Below are positions 1 through 5,528 of a stretch of DNA of 10,357 nucleotides, piece by piece. Origin of the DNA: Promethearchaeota archaeon (GTDB taxonomy: Archaea > Asgardarchaeota > Lokiarchaeia > Sigyniarchaeales > SOKP01). The position numbers and the translations under genes were made by a program. A model generated the notes under the pieces. That model worked only from the letters and a program-made list of their open reading frames with translations, made no database searches and had not been told where the DNA came from. The first letter of the stretch is position 1. The number at the start of each line of letters is the position of its first letter. Location: assembly GCA_030605895.1 (NCBI GenBank), contig JAUWHL010000143.1, forward strand, positions 1 to 10,357, given 5' to 3'.

Positions 1-240
1 TTCAAGGTGAAACTTGTTGCCCAAATGAATACCTAAAAGAATTACTAGTAATTGTTTTGAAGTTAACCTTAATAATAATTCTTTATAAGAACTAATACTC
101 CTTTTCCAACTAACAGGTATTATCTTTTTTACAATCGAGAAATTATCATCTTCAATTGAGATTCTTTTTACAATTTCACCACTTAAATTTGTTGAAAAGT
201 GACTATATAACCCAAATCCAGTTAAAATTAGAGTTTTCAA
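1..240 (-). CDS. pcp: Pyroglutamyl-peptidase I (peptidase family C15), N-terminal part, runs off left edge
   Basis: An open frame of exactly 80 codons runs from a TTG at 240 to the window edge. Its start, MKTLILTGFGLYS, matches the first strand and loop of C15 pyroglutamyl peptidases (usual form L-TGF-x-PFG), and Asn18/Ser20 fit the N-x-S position that follows. Later come IPVSW (the usual V-P-V strand) and VILLGIHLGNKFHLE, which matches the strand and loop carrying the catalytic Glu; Glu80, the last visible residue, falls at that position (Glu81 in the Bacillus enzyme). The catalytic Cys and His lie outside the window. Known role of the family: cytosolic cysteine peptidase removing N-terminal pyroglutamate from peptides. 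The TTG start is chosen because the family begins here and no in-frame ATG precedes it; upstream is only A/T homopolymer. Odd point: the usual Pro-Phe-Gly of the substrate pocket reads Leu-Tyr-Ser. Confidence 0.72.
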   Translation of the reverse strand, partial: MKTLILTGFGLYSHFSTNLSGEIVKRISIEDDNFSIVKKIIPVSWKRSISSYKELLLRLTSKQLLVILLGIHLGNKFHLE

Positions 241-247
241 TCTTCTT

Positions 248-290
248 AAAAAAAAAAGTTTTAATAAATAAAATAAAAATATAAAAAAAA
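248..290 (-). terminator. Oligo-T termination region after the 139-residue gene
   Basis: Read on the minus strand, this stretch holds runs of eight T (283-290) and ten T (248-257) separated by further T-rich sequence, starting 37 bases after the stop codon of the 327-746 gene. Archaeal RNA polymerase stops at such oligo-U tracts without needing a hairpin. The same stretch must also hold the promoter of the peptidase gene starting at 240; a TATA-like TTTATATT (278-285) lies within it. Confidence 0.5.
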
Positions 291-326
291 GATTACTAAT
301 GGAGTTGTTAAATAATAGTATTTCTT

Positions 327-746
327 TTATTGCGCAGCAGCTTCTTTAGCTCTAGCCTTTTCTATAGCGGTTATTTGTTTTTGCAAGACTTTGATTTCCC
401 CGTGAATTGCTTTAACTTTAACTTTCTTCTCGCCTTGAATTTCTTTCAATTTACCGTTTAACGCTTTTTCTTTATCACTTCTTAAAGTATTAAGCGTTTT
501 ATTAGCTTCTTTTGCTGCCGCTTTTTTTTCTTTCTCTTTTGCATTCCATTCTGCTGCTTTCTCAATAGCTTCATCTCGCAAGCCTTCTTCAACTTTTAGT
601 TTTGCTTCAGCAGCTGTAATTTTAGGATCGTATTCTGCTTCAACCTCGCTTTCTGCTGAAGCCTCTTTTTTACTGGCTTCTTCTTCTATGCGAGTAATCT
701 CATCTTCTTTGGCACTAATTTGGCCTCTAATATTTTCTTCGGACAT
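327..746 (-). CDS. Small Ala/Lys/Glu-rich coiled-coil protein of unknown function
   Basis: I do not recognise a family. The 139-residue product is almost entirely charged or alanine, with few helix breakers (one Pro at 41), no Cys, no signal peptide and no membrane segment, so it should form one long helix or helical hairpin. Residues 1-65 are acidic; residues 70-135 are lysine-rich, making the chain dipolar in charge. Pro41 with Asp40 may mark a kink between an N-terminal helix and a longer C-terminal one, and the C-terminus ends in an Ala stretch. A TATA-like box 28 bases upstream of the ATG and the absence of a Shine-Dalgarno site suggest a leaderless, single-gene transcript. Ala and Glu codons look richer in G+C than those of neighbouring genes, which could reflect high expression or simply the Ala content. 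Possible roles include a filament, nucleoid or ribosome-associated protein, none supported directly. Confidence 0.75.
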   Translation of the reverse strand: MSEENIRGQISAKEDEITRIEEEASKKEASAESEVEAEYDPKITAAEAKLKVEEGLRDEAIEKAAEWNAKEKEKKAAAKEANKTLNTLRSDKEKALNGKLKEIQGEKKVKVKAIHGEIKVLQKQITAIEKARAKEAAAQ

Positions 747-770
747 AAAACATCATTTTTTTTGAATTTT

Positions 771-778
771 TTAATAAA
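771..778 (-). promoter_or_regulatory. Candidate TATA box for the 139-residue gene, leaderless spacing
   Basis: The minus strand reads TTTATTAA here, centred about 28 bases upstream of the ATG at 746. That is the spacing expected when transcription starts at or next to the start codon. The bases between box and ATG contain no G-rich ribosome-binding site, which agrees with a leaderless mRNA. The surroundings are very AT-rich, so a chance match is possible. The rest of the 747-1004 gap shows nothing else that I can name. Confidence 0.4.
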
Positions 779-1004
779 TTATTTTTAATATTATTATAAT
801 TATTTCAGATCAAATAAATTAATTAAGTATTAAAATAGTGTTAGGATTGTTATACTTATAAACTTTTTATCCTCATTTTTTGAAGGTTGTTTTAAATTTA
901 ATGCTTTTTAGTATCTTTGCTATCGTTTTATTATGATCATCAATTATGGACAGATCCAAATTGCTACTCGGTGAATTTATTATAAACCATCTCTTTTAGT
1001 AGCA

Positions 1005-1526
1005 TCATGCTTTCTTTTTTAACGTAAATTCCCAAGCACACCAATAATCCTTAGGGTGAGCACCTGGAGGACACGCTATACATTTTGTTTCTATTCTAGG
1101 ATCTATTGTTTTAGCAAATAATCCATATTCAACTACGCCTACTTGCTTACAAGGGAAATCTGGAAGGCCTCGCCGTTTTCTAGCTGATTGAACACGACAA
1201 TCTACCATTCTAAACACGCATCTATTATCTGAAACTTCAATTACTTCTTGTATATTAATATTTGCATATATTCTATATTTTAAAGCTTTAATTAGAGCGG
1301 GAATTCCACCTTTTTCGGGAATTTTAAATCTATTCATTATTCTTTTCGCTTCAATAACGGTGAATTTTTCCCATTGTCTAACATCTAATTCGATAGCTTT
1401 TTCTAGTCCATATTCACGTTCAGCTTCTTGAAACCAAGTACCATCAATTGCTAGCCAATTTTTAGAAAGATCTTCAATATAATCTAACAATTCCTCTTTT
1501 GTTAGTGGTTCTAAATCTTCTCTCAT
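1005..1526 (-). CDS. DUF6125-type cysteine-rich protein, related to the ATC hydrolase-like fold
   Basis: A 173-residue soluble protein. The N-terminal half has the pattern NWLAIDGTWF (residues 23-32), then E-x-x-x-G-L-E-x-A and W52, typical of the DUF6125 proteins common in anaerobic archaea and clostridia. The C-terminal half carries the conserved core: Cys103, CRVQSARKRRGL (110-121), FPCKQVG (124-130), EYGLFAKTIDPRI (133-145), then CIACPPGAHP (149-158) and WCAWEF (162-167). DUF6125 is thought to be distantly related to L-2-amino-thiazoline-4-carboxylate hydrolase. Six Cys (103, 110, 126, 149, 152, 163) and His157 suggest metal or cofactor binding, but no reaction is established. The start is uncertain: a GTG at 1538 would add four residues, while the ATG at 1526 fits the helix start. 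It is transcribed divergently from aconitase, and the intergenic region could be shared for regulation. Family call fairly sure from memory; function unknown. Confidence 0.72.
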   Translation of the reverse strand: MREDLEPLTKEELLDYIEDLSKNWLAIDGTWFQEAEREYGLEKAIELDVRQWEKFTVIEAKRIMNRFKIPEKGGIPALIKALKYRIYANINIQEVIEVSDNRCVFRMVDCRVQSARKRRGLPDFPCKQVGVVEYGLFAKTIDPRIETKCIACPPGAHPKDYWCAWEFTLKKKA

Positions 1527-1575
1527 ATTATTTAACACTTTAAATAAAAGAAATTTAATTTGAAAAATTATTCAA

Positions 1576-1583
1576 AATATAAA
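1576..1583 (-). promoter_or_regulatory. Candidate TATA box for the DUF6125-type gene
   Basis: The minus strand reads TTTATATT, close to the archaeal TATA consensus. Transcription would begin near 1553, leaving a leader of about 15 bases to the GTG at 1538 or about 27 to the ATG at 1526, with no Shine-Dalgarno site in it. The same octamer occurs at 278-285 before the peptidase gene. In DNA this AT-rich the match is suggestive only. Confidence 0.35.
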
Positions 1584-1671
1584 TAGTTAGACCTAAATAC
1601 GTGAAAAGAAGCTAAATCATTTCCCTAGCGGGATAAAAATGGGCGTTCTCCAAAAGTAAAATTTAATAGGA

Positions 1672-1704
1672 TTTTAAATTTAATTATTTTAGTATCTATT
1701 ATAT
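1672..1704 (+). promoter_or_regulatory. Candidate promoter region for aconitase
   Basis: Two TATA-like stretches precede aconitase on the plus strand: TTTTAAATTTAA (1672-1683), preceded by a purine-rich AATAGGA, and CTATTATATC (1696-1705). They predict starts near 1704 or 1726 and leaders of about 37 or 15 bases. Neither leader contains a Shine-Dalgarno site. I cannot choose between them from sequence alone. Confidence 0.28.
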
Positions 1705-1740
1705 CCAGAAAAGCAATATTAAATAGTATAGTTGAAAAAA

Positions 1741-3666
1741 ATGGGAAAAACTTTAACTGAAAAAATTCTGGAACAACATTTAGTTGATGGGAAGTTAGAA
1801 AAAGGTTCCGATATTGCAATTAAAATTGACCAGACATTAACCCAAGATGCAACAGGTACAATGGCATATTTACAATTTGAAGCAATGGGGGTTCCACGGG
1901 TTCAGACAGAATTATCAGTAAGTTATGTAGATCATAATACATTACAGACTGATTTTAAAAACCCCGATGATCATAGATATCTCCAGAGTATTGCTGCCAA
2001 ATATGGTTTATATTTTTCACGTCCTGGAAACGGTATTTGTCATCAAGTACATCTTGAACGGTTTGCTCGCCCAGGGAGAACATTATTAGGTAGTGATAGC
2101 CACACTCCTACAGGAGGAGGCGTTGGATCAATCGCAATTGGAGCTGGTGGACTTGATGTAGCTGCTGCTATGGCAGGAGAACGATTTAGATTAAAAATGC
2201 CTAAAGTTGTTAAAGTGTACCTTACCGGGAAGCTTCCAGATTTTGTATCCGCTAAAGACGTAATATTAGAGATTTTAAGAAGAATAGGCGTGAAGGGAGC
2301 CGTCAACAAAGTTTTAGAATATGCTGGCCCTGGAATAAAAACATTAACAGTTCCAGAAAGAGGAACAATAACAAATATGGGCACTGAAACTGGAGCAACC
2401 ACATCAATCTTTCCTTCTGATGAGATTACTAAAGAATTTTTAGAAGCTCAAGAAAGAGGAGATCAATGGATGCAACTAGAACCAGATGAAGATGCTGTAT
2501 ATGATGAGACAATCGAAATAAATTTAAGTGAATTAGAACCTTTGATAGCCGAGCCTCATAGTCCTGGTAATGTTAAAACTGTCAGAGAATTAGAAGGGTT
2601 AAAAGTGGATCAGGTTTGTATCGGGAGTTGCACTAATTCTTCTTTAAGAGATCTAAAAATCGCTGCAAATATGTTAAAAGGGAAAACTATAAACCTAAAT
2701 ACTGTTTTAACGGTATCTCCTGGTTCTCGTCAAGTAGTAGATCATATGATTGAATCCGGTGAAATTGGTTATTTAGTAAAAGCTGGAGCCAGGATATTAG
2801 AAAATGCATGTGGTCCATGCATTGGTATGGGACTAGCTCCAAAAAGTGATGCTGTTTCTTTAAGAACTTTCAATAGAAACTTCCTTGGAAGATCAGGTAC
2901 TAAAAGTGCTAACGCTTACTTAGTGAGCCCTGAAACTGCTGCTATAGCTGCTATTGAAGGAAAAATTACAGATCCAAGAAAGTTTGGTGATTTACCCAAA
3001 TTAGAAATGCCTAAGTGGTTTATCGTAAATGATAACTTAATAGTACCACCATTATCCCCTGAAGAAGCTAAAAATATTGAAATTGTTAGAGGTCCTAACA
3101 TTAAACCGTTACCAGAATTCAATCCACTACCGAATAAATTGGAAGGAGAGCTTCTTCTAAAGGTTGAGGATGATATAACAACAGATCACATAATGCCCGC
3201 CGGAGCTAAAATATTACCATTTAGGAGTAATATTCCAGAGATTAGCAAATTTGTCTTCAATGTAGTTGATGAAACCTTTCATGATAGATCTCTTGAGAAA
3301 GGAGGGGGATTTATTGTAGGAGGCGAGAATTATGGACAAGGTTCAAGTCGAGAACATGCTGCTATTGCACCAAAATATCTCGGAATCAAAGCAGTAATAG
3401 TAAAAAGTTTTGCACGTATTCATTTAGCCAATCTATTAAATTTTGGCATAGTACCTCTTACATTTGTAAAGAAAGAAGACTATAATAAAATTGATGCTGG
3501 AGATCGATTTGAGATTGATTTAACTACTATCAAAACTGGTAAAGTTTCATTGAAAAACACAACAAAAAATATAGATATTGAGCTGGCTCATTCTCTAAGT
3601 GATCAAGGTTTAGAAGAATTAATGGCTGGCGGGAAATTGACTCTTATTAAACAAAAACACGCTTAA
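1741..3666 (+). CDS. Aconitate hydratase, single-chain type of about 640 residues
   Basis: Catalyses citrate to isocitrate via cis-aconitate in the cytosolic citric acid cycle. The large-subunit part has GSDSHTPTGGG (117-127), CIGSCTNSS (293-301) and CGPCIGMG (357-364); Cys297, Cys357 and Cys360 are the expected [4Fe-4S] ligands. A linker at about 435-465 joins the swivelling small-subunit part, with DDITTDHIMPAG (477-488), GGENYGQGSSREHAA (527-541; catalytic Ser535/Arg537) and SFARIHLANLLNFG (556-569). Arg495 in FRSNIPEIS matches the substrate-binding Arg of aconitase (FRGHLDNIS in the mitochondrial enzyme), which favours aconitase over isopropylmalate isomerase. The 641-residue length and the order of domains match the short Aquifex-type aconitases, not the roughly 750-900-residue AcnA/AcnB. 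The ATG at 1741 (MGKTLTEKIL) is preferred to the TTG at 1732, since family members begin MGKTL. The methyltransferase gene follows after 50 bases. Confidence 0.93.
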   Translation: MGKTLTEKILEQHLVDGKLEKGSDIAIKIDQTLTQDATGTMAYLQFEAMGVPRVQTELSVSYVDHNTLQTDFKNPDDHRYLQSIAAKYGLYFSRPGNGICHQVHLERFARPGRTLLGSDSHTPTGGGVGSIAIGAGGLDVAAAMAGERFRLKMPKVVKVYLTGKLPDFVSAKDVILEILRRIGVKGAVNKVLEYAGPGIKTLTVPERGTITNMGTETGATTSIFPSDEITKEFLEAQERGDQWMQLEPDEDAVYDETIEINLSELEPLIAEPHSPGNVKTVRELEGLKVDQVCIGSCTNSSLRDLKIAANMLKGKTINLNTVLTVSPGSRQVVDHMIESGEIGYLVKAGARILENACGPCIGMGLAPKSDAVSLRTFNRNFLGRSGTKSANAYLVSPETAAIAAIEGKITDPRKFGDLPKLEMPKWFIVNDNLIVPPLSPEEAKNIEIVRGPNIKPLPEFNPLPNKLEGELLLKVEDDITTDHIMPAGAKILPFRSNIPEISKFVFNVVDETFHDRSLEKGGGFIVGGENYGQGSSREHAAIAPKYLGIKAVIVKSFARIHLANLLNFGIVPLTFVKKEDYNKIDAGDRFEIDLTTIKTGKVSLKNTTKNIDIELAHSLSDQGLEELMAGGKLTLIKQKHA

Positions 3667-3684
3667 TTAAATATGTAATACAAA

Positions 3685-3701
3685 TTTTTTTTACTTTTTT
3701 T
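3685..3701 (+). terminator. Oligo-T tract after aconitase
   Basis: Runs of eight T (3685-3692) and seven T (3695-3701) begin 18 bases after the aconitase stop codon. This is a typical archaeal termination signal without a hairpin. It may end or attenuate the aconitase transcript before the methyltransferase gene, yet the 50-base gap shows no convincing separate promoter at leaderless spacing, so partial read-through is a possibility. Confidence 0.45.
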
Positions 3702-3716
3702 AAATTTAGCATTATT

Positions 3717-4493
3717 ATGTTTGATAAAAAATTCGATTCAAAAAGACGATTTTCCTCAAGAGTAGAGAATTACATTAAATATAGGCCTAGTTATCCACAG
3801 GAGATCATTTTCTTCTTAAAAGAAAAACAAATTTTATCAAATGATTCGGCAATCGCTGATATTGGATCAGGTACAGGGATCCTTAGTGAGCTTTTTTTAA
3901 AGGAAGGTAATCAGGTTTATGGAATTGAACCAAATTTTGATATGAGAAAAGCGGGGGAAACTCAATTGAGTAAATATTCAAATTTTGTTAGCGTTGAAGG
4001 TTCAGCAGAAAATACTTCACTTAATTCGAGCAGTGTTGATATAATTACAGCAGGTCAAGCCTTTCATTGGTTTGATTTAGAAACTACCCGAAAAGAGTTT
4101 TTAAGAATTCTCAAGCCTAAAGGGTGGGTTATATTGATTTGGAATCGTCGAGAAAAGCAGAATAATGAATTTTTAAAAGAATATGAAAAATTTCTCTTGA
4201 AGTATGGAACCGATTATAAAGCGATCGAAAAGAAAAAGCTAGATTTTGATAAATTTTTCGGAAAAAATAGAACAGATATGAATTATAACTATAAGAAGTT
4301 TGATATTTATCAAATGTTTGATTATGAGGGTTTAGAGGGTCGACTACTTTCTACTTCCTATATACCCTTAAATGATCATCCAACCTTTAATGGCATGATG
4401 ATTGATTTAAAGAAATTATTTGATAAGTATCAACAAAATGGTTTAATTAAATTTGAATATAAAACAGAAGTCATATATGGACAGTTAATTTAA
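3717..4493 (+). CDS. Class I SAM-dependent methyltransferase, trans-aconitate methyltransferase-like
   Basis: A 258-residue soluble methyltransferase with the type 11 Rossmann domain. Motif I, ADIGSGTG (47-54), binds SAM; Glu71 in GIEPN is the expected ribose ligand; VEGSAENTSL (93-102) is the acidic adenine loop region; AGQAFHWFD (112-120) and FLRILKPKGWVIL (128-140) complete the core. The N-terminal FSSRVENYIKYRPSYP (12-27) together with HWFD is characteristic of a group that includes the yeast trans-aconitate methyltransferase Tmt1 and its relative Crg1. The C-terminal third (about 145-258) is a divergent substrate cap. Because the gene follows aconitase in the same direction, methylation of trans-aconitate, a toxic isomer of cis-aconitate, is a reasonable guess, but many enzymes with the same motifs have other or unknown small-molecule substrates. 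The ATG at 3717 is the only start that keeps the full N-terminal motif. Confidence 0.85.
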   Translation: MFDKKFDSKRRFSSRVENYIKYRPSYPQEIIFFLKEKQILSNDSAIADIGSGTGILSELFLKEGNQVYGIEPNFDMRKAGETQLSKYSNFVSVEGSAENTSLNSSSVDIITAGQAFHWFDLETTRKEFLRILKPKGWVILIWNRREKQNNEFLKEYEKFLLKYGTDYKAIEKKKLDFDKFFGKNRTDMNYNYKKFDIYQMFDYEGLEGRLLSTSYIPLNDHPTFNGMMIDLKKLFDKYQQNGLIKFEYKTEVIYGQLI

Positions 4494-4511
4494 TTTGAAG
4501 AAAAAATAGAG

Positions 4512-5510
4512 TTAACTAATAAATTGTTTTAATGTATCTTGTATTGTTTTAAATTTTTCAAGTGAAGTTCCAATTTCACCCTTCCTCAATAAACCTAAAC
4601 CTTCGTCATTCAATTTTCGAATAAGTTTTTTAAGTTCTTCAACCTTAAGGTCTTCTTGAAGAATGATTAAAACTTTTGAATAATCTTCAACTAATTCACT
4701 CATTTTTATTGATTCAGCCTGTTTAATAAGTTCTTTACAGTTTGAGATTGCCATTTCTAATTTCTTTTCTTCTTGATGATTTTTAACTCCTTTTACTAAT
4801 CCTTCAATTTTCTCTAAAGTTTTTAAATATGAATTTTCAGCATTTATAATATCAGACTGAATTGCTTTAATTTCCTTGTAATAATCGTCAATTTCATTCT
4901 CTTTGAGCTGTTTTAATAAACCTGTTAATCTTAATTTCAGATCATCAAATAAGTATTTTTCTTTTAACTGTATACTCTCTTCGATTAATCTCTCAGCGCT
5001 TTCAATGAGTTCTTTTCTAATTTTCGTTTCTAAGGCTTGCTTCTCAAAATCCTCCCATTTTGTTTTTACTTTCTCATCATCAAGCTCGGCAAGCAGCTTC
5101 TTAGCATTTATTAGAACTTTTTCAGTACTCAGAAAGTCCTCTACTTTAAGAGCTTCATTAAACTCATTTGTTAATTGATTTAACTCTAATTTTAACTTCT
5201 TAATTTTTTCAAGCCTTAATTTTTCTTGTTCAGCTCTTATTTTTTCTTTTTCTCTTTCTTCCCTTTCCTTTAATAATTTCTTAATTCTGGCGATTAAATC
5301 CTCTTGTTCTCTAATAAACGATTTCAAACCCTCAGGTTTAGCTAATTCAATTATTTCATAAGCAAGAGATAGAGCTTCTTTTAATTGTCCTTTCATATAT
5401 GCTTGACCTTGAATAGCAAGACGATCATCAATTTGCTCAATTATCCTTATTTTTCTTTTTTCTTCTTTCTCTTCTTCTACCTCTGTTTTTTCTGATTGAT
5501 CTTCTGTCAT
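4512..5510 (-). CDS. Coiled-coil/helical-repeat protein, shorter paralogue of the upstream gelsolin-like protein
   Basis: A 332-residue, Lys/Glu/Leu-rich, wholly helical protein with no membrane segment. After an acidic tail (1-22), residues 26-80 look like a TPR-like pair of helices (GQAYMKGQLKEALSLAYEII). Residues 81-108 form a very charged coiled coil. Residues 111-160 carry a repeat ending in DDEKVKTKWEDF, with Lys151-Trp152 as landmark. Residues 165-290 align in order with 305-430 of the neighbouring protein, including shared SAE/NAENSY, I-x-x-C-x-x-x-I-K-x-A and EDYSK/ENYSK positions. The C-terminus (296-332, GLGLLRKGEIGTSLEKF) is another TPR-like unit matching the partner's C-terminus. 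It lacks the partner's gelsolin-like head. It begins 18 bases after the partner's stop codon, so the two are surely co-transcribed and their products may associate. The ATG at 5510 is preferred to the GTG at 5519 because the GGAG site overlaps that GTG. Confidence 0.8.
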   Translation of the reverse strand: MTEDQSEKTEVEEEKEEKRKIRIIEQIDDRLAIQGQAYMKGQLKEALSLAYEIIELAKPEGLKSFIREQEDLIARIKKLLKEREEREKEKIRAEQEKLRLEKIKKLKLELNQLTNEFNEALKVEDFLSTEKVLINAKKLLAELDDEKVKTKWEDFEKQALETKIRKELIESAERLIEESIQLKEKYLFDDLKLRLTGLLKQLKENEIDDYYKEIKAIQSDIINAENSYLKTLEKIEGLVKGVKNHQEEKKLEMAISNCKELIKQAESIKMSELVEDYSKVLIILQEDLKVEELKKLIRKLNDEGLGLLRKGEIGTSLEKFKTIQDTLKQFIS

Positions 5511-5516
5511 TATTTT

Positions 5517-5523
5517 CACTCCT
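5517..5523 (-). promoter_or_regulatory. Ribosome-binding site deciding the start at 5510
   Basis: The minus strand reads AGGAGTG, a good match to the archaeal Shine-Dalgarno sequence. The GGAG ends 8 bases before the ATG at 5510, the ideal distance. The GTG start three codons upstream overlaps this site and so cannot use it, which fixes the start of the 332-residue protein. Confidence 0.65.
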
Positions 5524-5528
5524 ATTAT

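Noticed and set aside
873..990. Minus-strand open stretch of about 40 codons in the 747-1004 gap, reading protein-like (WFIINSPSSNLDL...)
   Set aside because: It has no ATG, no ribosome-binding site and no recognisable family. In a region of this length an open run of 40 codons is expected by chance; a decayed gene end cannot be excluded.
1611..1656. Small G+C-richer patch with short inverted repeats (TCCC-TAGC-GGGA) in the aconitase/DUF6125 intergenic region
   Set aside because: Stems are only 4 bp and do not extend; no box C/D, riboswitch or tRNA pattern could be matched. It might be an operator, but nothing in the sequence shows it.
1625..1819. 64-codon minus-strand frame over the aconitase start
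   Set aside because: It overlaps the true aconitase N-terminus and the divergent promoter region, and its product is a Phe/Leu-rich antisense translation with no motif.
1741..3666. Isopropylmalate isomerase or homoaconitase as the identity of the aconitase-family gene
   Set aside because: Those enzymes are normally two separate subunits in archaea and carry a different small-subunit substrate motif; here the subunits are fused and the FRSNIPEIS Arg fits aconitase.
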